This document shows, one piece after another, positions 1 through 6,513 of a DNA stretch of 11,151 nt. Location: positions 1 to 11,151 of the forward strand of contig CAVGWA010000028.1 of assembly GCA_963632935.1 (NCBI GenBank), given 5' to 3'. The notes under the pieces are model-generated. The model was not told where the DNA came from and did not search any database. It worked only from the letters and a program-made list of their open reading frames with translations. A program made the position numbers and the translations under genes. This stretch comes from Coprosoma sp963632935. GTDB lineage: Bacteria > Bacillota_I > Bacilli_A > RF39 > UBA660. Each line of letters opens with the position of its first letter. Positions within the stretch are counted from its first letter, which is position 1.

Positions 1-170
1 GTTGGTTTATTAACTTGGGCTATTACATTAGCCATTGTAAATGTCTTACCAGTACCTGTTGCTCCCAGTAATACTTGGTTCTTAACCCCTTGTTTTATGC
101 CGTTTACAAGTTTTTCTATTGCTTGTGGTTGATCACCTGCTGGTTCATAAGGTGCGTGTAATTTAAACAT
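1..170 (-). CDS. uvrB: UvrABC system protein B, N-terminal part (runs off the window)
   Basis: This is the first 56 codons of UvrB, the DNA-damage-verifying helicase-like subunit of the UvrABC nucleotide excision repair nuclease, which is loaded by UvrA and recruits UvrC. The translation begins MFKLHAPYEPAGDQPQAIEK and continues to a Walker A motif GATGTGKT followed by FTMANVIAQVNKP. That is the classic UvrB opening (family pattern F-L-x(3)-Y-x-P-x-GDQPxAI, then GxTGxGKTFT). The gene is cut by the window edge, so the rest is unseen. Two in-frame ATGs compete, at 170 and 176. An AAAGGAGG at 188-181 lies 10 nt from the ATG at 170 but only 4 nt from the one at 176, so I chose 170. The upstream region holds inverted copies of repeats that also flank the neighbouring nuclease gene. 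Confidence 0.93.
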   Translation of the reverse strand, partial: MFKLHAPYEPAGDQPQAIEKLVNGIKQGVKNQVLLGATGTGKTFTMANVIAQVNKP

Positions 171-196
171 TTTCATCCTCCCTCCTTTATATCTAC

Positions 197-263
197 TTTG
201 TGACTTTTTAAAACTTTAAAAAGGATAACTGTCAGCCAACAATTCGTCCCCAAATTCGTCCCC
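197..263 (-). repeat. Inverted copies of the cassette repeat motifs upstream of uvrB
   Basis: Read on the minus strand, this stretch holds GGGGACGAAT twice (263-254 and 251-242, 12 bp period). About 33 bp later it has AAAAGTCACAAA (208-197). Both words also occur, fused side by side and in the opposite orientation, in the direct repeats at 303-334 and 1480-1511. The copies here lie just upstream of uvrB and may overlap its promoter. No clear -35/-10 pair stands out for uvrB; CTGACA around 227-232 is the only -35-like hexamer seen. Confidence 0.6.
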
Positions 264-302
264 ACTACTATTTTTTTTATGGTTAAATTGATACTTTTTA
301 CT

Positions 303-334
303 TCGGGACGAATAAAAGTCACAAATTTTATTTT
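303..334 (+). repeat. Left 32-bp direct repeat flanking the nuclease gene
   Basis: This repeat begins TCGGGACGAATAAAAGTCAC and ends in a TTTTATTTT tract. It matches 1480-1511 at 30 of 32 positions, the two differences being transitions (A/G and T/C). It lies 19 bp beyond the stop codon of the DUF1016 nuclease gene, while its partner lies upstream of the promoter of the same gene, so the pair encloses the whole transcription unit. It is immediately followed by GGACTAAATAA (337-347), whose reverse complement occurs at 1542-1552. Confidence 0.8.
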
Positions 335-352
335 CCGGACTAAATAACATTA

Positions 353-1408
353 TTAATTCTCAAACTCTTCTTTAGAAAGCTCTAATAATTCTTTTTCTTC
401 TTTAATTATTTTTAATAATTCTTCTTTCGATGGCATATATGTTAAATATTTAGAAGCATAAACATTTTTTACGCTATCTCCAAGCGTCATTTCTACAACA
501 GCATCATCTTTATCAGCACATAACAATATTCCAATAGGTTCATTTTCTCCATCAATCATTTGAGTTTTTTTATAATAATTAACATACATTTGCATTTGTC
601 CAATATCTTGATGTGATAGCTTTCCAATTTTTAAATCGATAATAACAAAGCATCTTGCCAAACGATTATAAAATACTAAATCTGGATAATAATATTCCGC
701 TCCTATTTTTAATCTTTGTTGACTAGCAACGAATGAAAATCCTCTTCCTAATTCCAATAAAAATTCAGTTAAATGATTCAATAAGGATTCTTCTAAATCA
801 CTTTCTAAATAATTTTTATTTTCTTTTAAACCCGCAAACTCAAAAATATATGGACTTTTTAATAATTCTTCAGGTTGTTTTTCTATTTCACCTTTTTTCG
901 CTTCACTCATAATTAAATTTTTATCTGGAGATATTAAATATCTATCATATAATTTAGTGCTAATTTGTCGTCCTAACTCTCTATATCCCCAATTAGATTT
1001 AATTGATTCTATTTGGTAAAACTCTCTTTCTTCTTTTCTCTCTATTCTAATTAACTCTTGAAAATGAGACCAAGATAATTCGGTCGGCACTGCCGACCAA
1101 TTTGGATAAAATTCATAAAATCTACGCATTCTTCTAATTGACACTGCAGAAAAACCATTACCAAATTCATCTGTTAATTTTTTAGATAAAGCTTCAATTA
1201 TTCTTTTTCCATATGTTCCATCACTAGAATTACTGTATAAATCCGAAGTTATTTTACCTACATACCAATAAACTTCTATCATGGTTGTATCAATTTGTTT
1301 TAACATCTTACTTCTAGCATTTATAACTTTTTCTTTTATATTTTTATAAATCACATCAACTTCAGATATTTCATTATCGTTTAATATTAAACTATTATCC
1401 TTTTTCAT
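353..1408 (-). CDS. DUF1016/YhcG-type PD-(D/E)XK nuclease domain protein
   Basis: The 351-aa protein has the two-part DUF1016 layout. The N-terminal helical domain (about residues 15-160) contains WYVGKITSDLY and a SAVSIRRMRRFYEFYPNW segment. The C-terminal nuclease-like domain (about 185-340) shows YPDLVFY (PD at 242-243), IIDLKIG (D-x-K at 258-260) and a following helix QDIGQMQMYVNYY. These form a plausible PD-(D/E)XK catalytic core, and 351 aa is a normal full length for the family. Family members are often found in or near restriction-modification or other defence and mobile loci, but their biochemical role is poorly defined. This one is solitary, with no methylase or specificity subunit in the window. 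The start is supported by AGGAG (1420-1416) with a 7-nt spacer. The gene lies between 32-bp direct repeats, which suggests acquisition as a unit. Confidence 0.88.
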   Translation of the reverse strand: MKKDNSLILNDNEISEVDVIYKNIKEKVINARSKMLKQIDTTMIEVYWYVGKITSDLYSNSSDGTYGKRIIEALSKKLTDEFGNGFSAVSIRRMRRFYEFYPNWSAVPTELSWSHFQELIRIERKEEREFYQIESIKSNWGYRELGRQISTKLYDRYLISPDKNLIMSEAKKGEIEKQPEELLKSPYIFEFAGLKENKNYLESDLEESLLNHLTEFLLELGRGFSFVASQQRLKIGAEYYYPDLVFYNRLARCFVIIDLKIGKLSHQDIGQMQMYVNYYKKTQMIDGENEPIGILLCADKDDAVVEMTLGDSVKNVYASKYLTYMPSKEELLKIIKEEKELLELSKEEFEN

Positions 1409-1429
1409 TAAATCACTCCTTCAAATTAT

Positions 1430-1438
1430 ATTATACCA
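1430..1438 (-). promoter_or_regulatory. Extended -10 promoter of the nuclease gene
   Basis: The minus strand reads TGGTATAAT (1438-1430), a perfect -10 hexamer with the TGn extension. No good -35 lies at 16-18 bp (ACAATT is the best), which is acceptable for an extended -10 promoter. The predicted start leaves a leader of only about 16-18 nt that contains the AGGAG ribosome-binding site. The promoter lies inside the repeat-bounded segment, so the cassette carries its own expression signal. Confidence 0.55.
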
Positions 1439-1470
1439 AATAATATTGGGTTAATTGTGCAATTATTATT

Positions 1471-1490
1471 GGGGACGAATCGGGACGAAT
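1471..1490 (+). repeat. Tandem pair of the [C/G]GGGACGAAT decamer
   Basis: GGGGACGAAT (1471-1480) is followed directly by CGGGACGAAT (1481-1490). The second unit is also the start of the right 32-bp direct repeat. Counting the inverted pair at 242-263 and the single copy at 304-313, five copies of the decamer lie within about 1.25 kb, and I see none elsewhere in the window. Confidence 0.7.
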
Positions 1491-1511
1491 GAAAGTCACA
1501 AATTCTATTTT
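1480..1511 (+). repeat. Right 32-bp direct repeat flanking the nuclease gene
   Basis: This is the partner of 303-334: same orientation, 30 of 32 identical, differing only at two transitions. It lies about 40 bp upstream of the nuclease promoter. Beyond it, 1511-1596 holds smaller repeats before the ISL3 element begins: TTATCTAGTCC at 1523-1533, TTATTTAGTCC at 1542-1552 and the inverted ACTAGATAA at 1574-1582. Confidence 0.8.
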
Positions 1512-1522
1512 AACATTCAGTA

Positions 1523-1582
1523 TTATCTAGTCCATTTCGTTTTATTTAGTCCTATTTTTGTGGATTTATTAACACTAGATAA
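1523..1582. repeat. Short direct and inverted repeats between cassette and IS
   Basis: TTATCTAGT (1523-1531) and ACTAGATAA (1574-1582) are perfect 9-bp inverted repeats, 42 bp apart. Inside the loop, TTATTTAGTCC (1542-1552) resembles TTATCTAGTCC (1523-1533) and is the exact reverse complement of GGACTAAATAA at 337-347 on the far side of the nuclease gene. No function is assigned. They may be remnants of the ends of an older element. Confidence 0.45.
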
Positions 1583-1680
1583 CATAGGAAAAGTGCGGTT
1601 CTTTGTCAAGTAGTGTTGGTGACGTCCAAGACTAATGATAAATAATCGAATTTTAGGAGGTCAAAATTGGCTTCCTTTTA

Positions 1681-2971
1681 TTATGCTTTAATAGGATTTA
1701 AAAGACCCTTAATAAGCATAACTCTAGCTTTTAAATGTTTAAATTTTCTATAAACCACAAGCGGCATGCTTAATTTGTTTTATTAGATTATTAGTGTCTT
1801 CTACAACGCCATTTGAATATTCATAATCAAGTGCATTGTAAATATATTTTTCCATATTCTTAAATGTTTTAATAGACTTTTTCATATATCTAGAAATATC
1901 TTTGTTTTTTCCGTGAATGACACTCTTAAAAATATTCTTATTTCTAGTGTCAACTGTATATAATATTTTCTGATATATTTCATAAGTGTTTCTTAAGGTA
2001 TCATTGGTATTTAATAAATATTTAACTATATCATATTGAGACATTTCTTTCCTAAAACATTTCTGATATTTCTTATTTTCTTTATCTAAATCACGTTTAT
2101 CTTTAAGTATTAATTTCCAATATTTTTTAAGCTTATTGTAGTTAGGATTAGATTTATAACATAATTTAATTCTAGTTTTATCTAAAGCATCTCTAACTTG
2201 GATAATAATGTGAAATCTATCTGGAATAAGAATAGCATTTCTAAAAAGCTTTTTCATCAATATGTAGTAAGGTTTATATAAATCCATTGTAATAAATTTA
2301 ACTTTATCCCTTTCTTTAAGTGAGTAATGTTTAAAATATTTTTCAATATCATTAGATAAACGACTATTATTAATATCAAATATTTTGTTATTCTCTTGAT
2401 TAACAATAATAAAAGCCATTTTTGATACAGTATCCTTAGTTGCCTTAAATTCATCGATACCTAAAACACTAGGAAAATGGCCATTATTTTTAACAAGTTT
2501 ATCTTCAGAAATAGAGTTTAAAATCCTATTAACAAAGCAAGTAGAAACATTATTTCTTCTAGCAATATCTTTTTCAGGACCCTTATGCATTAATTCTAAT
2601 TTAATAGTAGTTATAACATTATTAGATATTTGTTTGTGAGGAGCTATTAAATCTGTTTCAGCAGTAAAAGTTTTATTGCAGTATTTACAAAGAAAACGTT
2701 GTTTATCAAGAGATAAGATAGTATTGTAATTAGCTATTTTATCTATTTTGATTTTACAATTTTTTTTAAAGCCATATTTAATAATTGTTTCAGGATTTTT
2801 TTCATAAAGGCAATCACAATGAGGACATTTAGTAGGGGTATAAGTCAATTTACCGTGAAAAATTTTAACAGTCGTATTTTTAATTTTAGTAATTTCTAAA
2901 CAATTTTCTTCAAAAATGATATTTTCATCTTTAATATTTAAAATATTTCTAGTATAATTAGAATATGTCAT
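1681..2971 (-). pseudogene. ISL3-family transposase, frameshifted near the C terminus
   Basis: The open frame starts at 2971 and stops after 407 codons at a TAG (1750-1748). It shows two CxxC pairs (C49/C52, C95/C98) of the zinc-binding domain, then a helix-turn-helix-like region, and a DDE catalytic set D173 (GIDEF), D230 (MDLYKPY) and E391 (NGVVEDTNN). ISL3 proteins normally continue past that glutamate with an aromatic GY/F-R-x-F tail, whereas this frame ends HAACGL. Dropping one T from the TTT run at 1754-1752 restores Y-R-K-F-K-H-L-K-A-R-V and so on, to a TAA at 1683-1681. The repaired protein is 429 aa. The break is thus a one-base insertion removing the last 23 residues, unless it is a sequencing error or a recoding site. 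The catalytic triad is intact, so partial activity cannot be excluded. The ribosome-binding site is weak (GAAAGG, about 11 nt away). Confidence 0.88.
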
Positions 2972-3006
2972 ATAACCACAACCTTTCGATATTGTTTTTC
3001 AATTTT

Positions 3007-3035
3007 ATTTTATCATATGGTTTGGTTTATGACTA
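3007..3035 (-). promoter_or_regulatory. Possible transposase promoter
   Basis: TAGTCA (3035-3030), a 17-bp spacer and TAAAAT (3012-3007) make a moderate -35/-10 pair just upstream of the transposase start at 2971. An overlapping TATGAT (3018-3013) is an alternative -10. The -35 overlaps one arm of the hairpin at 3032-3055. Confidence 0.35.
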
Positions 3036-3055
3036 TTTTTTTGCGAAAAAATAGT
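3032..3055. repeat. Hairpin-forming inverted repeat inside the IS end
   Basis: ACTATTTTTT (3032-3041) and AAAAAATAGT (3046-3055) are perfect 10-bp arms around a TGCG loop. The repeat lies between the terminal inverted repeat and the transposase promoter. Such hairpins in IS ends can shield the transposase from read-through transcription coming from outside. That role is inferred; the stem is AT-rich and no clean U-tract follows it. Confidence 0.5.
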
Positions 3056-3112
3056 GTGATAGGTTATTCATACGAATATACCCCACCAACACTATTTATT
3101 ATAGAACCAAAA

Positions 3113-3553
3113 TTAATGACGTTTTCTATAAACGTCTTTTAATTGCAATGAAACTTCCGCTTGAACACTACCAGGTCTAATAATCGTACATACATCATAA
3201 GGTAAAGCCATCACAGAAATTTTAGAACTTTTAGCAATATCTATTAAATAATTATCCCCGATAAAATTCTTTCCATCACCAGTCCAAATCATAGTACAAC
3301 TACCTTTTTTAGGATATGAATCAGCAATGTACTTAGAAAGCAAATTCTTAAATTTAACTAATCTTTTATTACTTATTAATTTATGATTTTCTCCAAGAAC
3401 ATCAGCTAATTGCAATACACCTTTATTAGAAATATCTGCAGCATCCTTAATCATAGAAATCCAATATTCAGCCGTACAATCTATAATTTCTTGTTTTTCT
3501 ATAGATAAATCCTTCTTATTAAAAATACCAACAATTTTATTTGGTTGAACCAT
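3113..3553 (-). CDS. Hypothetical protein, 146 aa, abutting the IS
   Basis: I do not recognise this family. It is a soluble-looking 146-residue protein with no signal peptide or membrane segment. The first half is helical and charged (SKYIADSYPKKG near 92-103). The second half looks strand-rich, with a glycine/aspartate turn TGDGKNFIGDNYLIDIAK and MALPYDVCTIIRPGS, and it ends DVYRKRH. Expression signals are strong: GGGGGAG (3565-3559) lies 5 nt before the ATG, and a TTGACA/TATAAT promoter lies upstream. Its stop codon (3115-3113) is only 5 bp from the IS end at 3108. The last residues could be native, or could be a fortuitous stop created near the insertion; comparison with an IS-free relative would settle this. 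No operon partner lies downstream, because the IS follows immediately. Confidence 0.7.
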   Translation of the reverse strand: MVQPNKIVGIFNKKDLSIEKQEIIDCTAEYWISMIKDAADISNKGVLQLADVLGENHKLISNKRLVKFKNLLSKYIADSYPKKGSCTMIWTGDGKNFIGDNYLIDIAKSSKISVMALPYDVCTIIRPGSVQAEVSLQLKDVYRKRH

Positions 3554-3583
3554 TATATCTCCCCCTTTTTTAATATGAAATAT

Positions 3584-3611
3584 ATTATAGTAAATTTATT
3601 AATTTTGTCAA
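3584..3611 (-). promoter_or_regulatory. Near-consensus sigma-A promoter of the 146-aa gene
   Basis: A perfect TTGACA (3611-3606), a 16-bp spacer and a perfect TATAAT (3589-3584) precede the 146-aa gene, with a predicted leader of about 24 nt. It is the best-matching -35/-10 pair I found in the window. No operator palindrome is evident beside it. Confidence 0.75.
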
Positions 3612-3648
3612 ATCAGGCATTAATTATTAATTTAAATTTAAAAAACAG

Positions 3649-3681
3649 AAAAAAAAAATCGTATATTTTAAAACAAAATAT
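3649..3681 (-). terminator. Possible AT-only terminator downstream of the dxs-like gene
   Basis: On the minus strand, ATATTTT (3681-3675) and AAAATAT (3669-3663) form a 7-bp stem, followed 4 nt later by a run of ten Ts (3658-3649). The stem has no G-C pairs, so it would be weak. It lies about 100 nt beyond the dxs-like stop codon. The rest of 3612-3779 is very AT-rich and shows no gene. Confidence 0.35.
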
Positions 3682-3779
3682 TAAAAATAACATCATAAAA
3701 TAAGTTAACTAAACATCAAAAAGTAACATAATTAAAAAATAATGAAAAATAAATAGTAGTGTAAATTAAATGTAAAAAT

Positions 3780-5525
3780 TTAAATATTTAAAATTTCACA
3801 TATATCATTAACAATATTAAAAACAGACATTCCACATTCATCAAGCAATTTATCAGCAGAAAAATCAGAATGAAATTTTTTAGAAATACCATAATTTTTA
3901 ACAAGCATATCATCAGTTCCATAAAAAGAAGCTATGTTTTGACCATATCCGCCAAATAACTCACCATCTTCTAAAGTAACAATTAATTTATGATTTTTCT
4001 TAAGTGAATTAAGTAAATCTTCATCTAAACTAGATAAAAATAATGGATTAACAACAGTAGCATTAATGTTTTTATTTTTTAATTTCTCTGCAATAGCTAA
4101 GGCCCTATCAATCATTTTTCCAACACCAAATATAGCTACATCTTTTCCTTTTAATAAAACCTTATTTTTAAATTTAGAATAATCAGTATTAATATTATTA
4201 TTATCACTAAACAAAACAGGAACTCTAATAGCAACAGGATATTTTTTTTGACTAGTAGCAAATTTCAAAGCATCATTATATTCCAACCTTGTTGAAGGAG
4301 CAATATAAACTAAATTAGGAATATGACTAAACATTTGAATATCACAAAGAGCAATATGAGTATCAGAATTCATTCCATATACTCCACACCTTAATAAAAG
4401 CATAGTGGCTGGACTATTATTTAAACACAAATCATGTGAAATTTGATCATACGTTCTTTGAAAAAATGCAGCATATGTACCAAATACTGCAGTGCCACCA
4501 TTCCTAGCAATACCACTAGCAATTGCTACAGCATTTTCCTCAGCAATACCAACATCAATAAATTGGCCTCTATTAACATATTCTTCTCTTACTTTCCTAG
4601 TAAAGCCTAGTCCTAATGGCATAGCAGCACATAATAAAACAGCTTTATCATTATTATCAAGTAGCTCTTTTAAACTTTTAAAAACAGTATCATCATTAAC
4701 ATTATTTACCTTTAAACTTCCATCTAATACATTAAAAGGTCCCCCAGAATGCCATACTTCCTTATTCTCTTCAGCATATTTTAAGCCCTTGCCTTTAATA
4801 GTATGTATGTGTAAAACTACAGGATGATCTATATCTTTAACACTTTCAAAAATCGAAATAAGTTTTTTAATGTCATGTCCATCATCCAAATAATGATATT
4901 CCAAACCAAAAGATTCAAAAAAATTATTATTAACCTTACCATGATTTTCCCTTAACTTTTTCAACGTTTTATAAACACCACCATGATTTTCAGCAATACT
5001 TTGATCATTATCATTAACAATAATAATTAAATTTTTATTATATTCACCAGCATAATTCAAACCTTCTAATGCCTCACCACCAGTTAAAGCACCATCACCA
5101 ATAACCGCAATAACATTTTCACATCCGTCATTTAAATCTCTTCCTTTAGCCAAACCCAAAGCCAACGAAATAGAAGTAGAACTATGACCAACTTTAAAAA
5201 TATCATGACAACTTTCTTTAGGATTAGTATAACCAGTAACATCCTTAAAATGATTTTTATCTAAAAAAGCTTTCTTCCTTCCAGTCAATATTTTATGACA
5301 GTAACACTGATGAGAAACATCAAAGACTATTTTATCAGCGGGTGATGAAAAAACATAATGAAGTGCAACTGTCATTTCCACCATACCTAAATTAGAAGCT
5401 TTATGACCGCCAACATTACTTATTCTATTAATAACACCATTTCTAACTTCTTCAGCCAAAATTTGCAAATCTTTAATATTTATTTTTTTTACATCACTAG
5501 GATTATTAATTTTTTCTAAAAACAT
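3780..5525 (-). CDS. dxs: 1-deoxy-D-xylulose-5-phosphate synthase-like ThDP enzyme (divergent)
   Basis: Canonical Dxs condenses pyruvate and glyceraldehyde 3-phosphate into DXP, the entry to the MEP isoprenoid pathway and a precursor of thiamine and pyridoxal. The 581-aa protein has the Dxs layout. The ThDP module carries GGH (H41), the GDGALTGG...NDN cofactor motif (143-173) and KGKG (244-247). The pyrimidine-binding module carries DVGIAEEN (catalytic Glu, E329), TYAAFFQRTYDQ (Y351), R379, H390 and R434. A C-terminal transketolase-like domain follows. It is shorter than typical Dxs (about 620-640 aa) and differs at conserved sites: AEQH is AEEN, the Asp in the DGxTH motif is Asn386 (MNSDTH), and RxPRG is RVPVL. 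It may be true Dxs or a paralogous transketolase-like enzyme. No other MEP gene is in the window. The start ATG has no clear Shine-Dalgarno sequence. It lies downstream of the dapF terminator. Confidence 0.8.
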   Translation of the reverse strand: MFLEKINNPSDVKKINIKDLQILAEEVRNGVINRISNVGGHKASNLGMVEMTVALHYVFSSPADKIVFDVSHQCYCHKILTGRKKAFLDKNHFKDVTGYTNPKESCHDIFKVGHSSTSISLALGLAKGRDLNDGCENVIAVIGDGALTGGEALEGLNYAGEYNKNLIIIVNDNDQSIAENHGGVYKTLKKLRENHGKVNNNFFESFGLEYHYLDDGHDIKKLISIFESVKDIDHPVVLHIHTIKGKGLKYAEENKEVWHSGGPFNVLDGSLKVNNVNDDTVFKSLKELLDNNDKAVLLCAAMPLGLGFTRKVREEYVNRGQFIDVGIAEENAVAIASGIARNGGTAVFGTYAAFFQRTYDQISHDLCLNNSPATMLLLRCGVYGMNSDTHIALCDIQMFSHIPNLVYIAPSTRLEYNDALKFATSQKKYPVAIRVPVLFSDNNNINTDYSKFKNKVLLKGKDVAIFGVGKMIDRALAIAEKLKNKNINATVVNPLFLSSLDEDLLNSLKKNHKLIVTLEDGELFGGYGQNIASFYGTDDMLVKNYGISKKFHSDFSADKLLDECGMSVFNIVNDICEILNI

Positions 5526-5571
5526 ATAATTTCATCAACTTTCATATTTAATTTAAAATCTATTATTAAAT

Positions 5572-5627
5572 AAAAAAAGGCAAAACGAAAAAAGATATTT
5601 AACATCTTTATTCATTAATTTCGCCTT
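5572..5627 (-). terminator. Intrinsic terminator after dapF
   Basis: On the minus strand, AAGGC (5627-5623) pairs with GCCTT (5581-5577), the adjoining GAAA pairs with TTTC, and an inner AAAGAT/ATCTTT stem closes the hairpin. Seven Ts follow directly (5578-5572, partly shared with the stem). The 5' arm overlaps the last codons of dapF. It separates dapF from the dxs-like gene, though read-through is possible. Confidence 0.65.
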
Positions 5628-6462
5628 CAAAAACAATATTAGCAGGTCCAGTTAAATAAACGTGATTATCCTCTTTCCATTCAATATAAAGTTTACCACC
5701 TAACAAATCAACCTGAACACTTCTATCAGTAAAACCATTAAGTACACTTGCTAAAGCAGAAGCACAAGCACCAGTACCACAAGCCATAGTCTCTCCAACA
5801 CCACGTTCCCAAACTCTCATTTGAATCTCATTTTTATTAATAACTTTAATAAATTCAACATTAGTTCTCTTAGGAAAATTATCCGCAGTTTCACATAAAG
5901 GTCCAACTTTATTAATATCAATATTATCAATATCTGAAAGAAAACAAACAGCATGTGGATTTCCCATAGAAACGCAAGTCAAATCACCTATTTTATCCTT
6001 AACTTTTTCAACATTAGTTTTCGCAAATTTAATACCATTAAATTCACAAAGAAAATTATTAATAACAGGAATCTCATTAGCTTCTAAAATAGGTTCCCCC
6101 ATATCTACTTTAACTAAAGAAACAACCCCATCTTCTAAAGTAAGTTCCAAAGTTTTAACACCAGCCAAAGTTTCCACAGTAAAAACAGTTTTATCTGTTA
6201 ATCCTTTATCATAAACAAACTTACCAACACATCTAATACCGTTACCACACATTTCTGCTTCACTGCCATCAGTATTATAAATATTCATTTTAAAATCAGC
6301 AATATCACTTTTACCAATTAAAATAAGCCCATCAGAACCAATTCCAAAATGTCTATCACTAACTTTTATAGCAAATTCAGCAGGATTACTTATCTCATTT
6401 TTCTCAGTATCAACATAAATATAATCGTTTCCAATACCTTCCATCTTTGTAAATTTAACCAT
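5608..6462 (-). CDS. dapF: Diaminopimelate epimerase
   Basis: DapF interconverts LL- and meso-diaminopimelate in the cytoplasm, the step before lysine and the meso-DAP of peptidoglycan. It is a cofactor-independent two-base enzyme using a cysteine pair. Both cysteines are visible: C72 in MCGNGIRC and C228 in ETMACGTGACAS. Further family motifs are KMEGIGNDYIYVD (6-18), GSDGLI (42-47), GNPHAV (167-172) and VWERGVGET. At 284 aa it is the usual size. A longer frame opens at 6513, but I place the start at 6462. GGAG (6474-6471) lies 8 nt before this ATG, the family N terminus is MxFxKMxGxGND, and a plausible promoter sits inside the longer frame. A dapF implies a DAP/lysine pathway and probably a DAP-type wall, which argues against a wall-less mollicute. 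Its position beside the Noc-like gene is not the usual Bacillus arrangement. Confidence 0.95.
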   Translation of the reverse strand: MVKFTKMEGIGNDYIYVDTEKNEISNPAEFAIKVSDRHFGIGSDGLILIGKSDIADFKMNIYNTDGSEAEMCGNGIRCVGKFVYDKGLTDKTVFTVETLAGVKTLELTLEDGVVSLVKVDMGEPILEANEIPVINNFLCEFNGIKFAKTNVEKVKDKIGDLTCVSMGNPHAVCFLSDIDNIDINKVGPLCETADNFPKRTNVEFIKVINKNEIQMRVWERGVGETMACGTGACASALASVLNGFTDRSVQVDLLGGKLYIEWKEDNHVYLTGPANIVFEGEINE

Positions 6463-6484
6463 ATTACTCACTCCAATCAATATA

Positions 6485-6513
6485 ATTTTAACCATAATTT
6501 TAATAAAAGTCAA
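6485..6513 (-). promoter_or_regulatory. Probable dapF promoter
   Basis: TTGACT (6513-6508), a 17-bp spacer and TAAAAT (6490-6485) each match consensus at 5 of 6 positions. Transcription from here would start near 6478, giving a leader of about 16 nt that carries the GGAG site. This supports the dapF start at 6462, not 6513. Confidence 0.5.

Larger units (their letters stand above)
1597..3108 (-). mobile_element. ISL3-family insertion sequence, 1512 bp
   Basis: The ends are imperfect terminal inverted repeats. The low end reads GGTTCTTTGTCAAGTAGTGT from 1597 inward, and the high end reads GGTTCTATAATAAATAGTGT from 3108 inward. About 22 of 29 positions match, including the first 6 and an 11-bp block TAGTGTTGGTG. 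GGTTCTTTGTCAA-type ends and a single zinc-finger DDE transposase are typical of ISL3, and the length is within the family range. The family normally makes 8-bp target duplications, but the flanks here (AAAAGTGC and AAAATTAA) share only the first four bases. The element is therefore old, rearranged, or slightly mis-bounded. The transposase reads away from the high-coordinate end and is frameshifted. Confidence 0.85.

Noticed and set aside
1591..1620. REP-like GCGGTTCTTTGTC word
   Set aside because: It is explained as the terminal inverted repeat of the ISL3 element, matched at the other end near 3108.
2257..2454. Open frame of 65 codons on the minus strand
   Set aside because: It is an alternative frame within the transposase gene, with Leu/Ile-rich shadow composition and no start signals.
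3612..3779. Possible small RNA or replication-origin-like AT-rich region between the dxs-like gene and the 146-aa gene
   Set aside because: I see no DnaA-box cluster (TTATNCACA) and no stable fold apart from a weak AT hairpin. The AT-richness alone is ordinary for this genome.
4492..4827. Open frame of 111 codons on the plus strand
   Set aside because: It lies wholly inside the dxs-like gene, has low-complexity Ser/Leu content typical of the antisense of an AT-rich gene, and lacks a ribosome-binding site.
6463..6513. Longer N terminus for dapF starting at 6513
   Set aside because: The extra residues have no counterpart in the family, the Shine-Dalgarno sequence favours 6462, and the probable promoter overlaps the extension.
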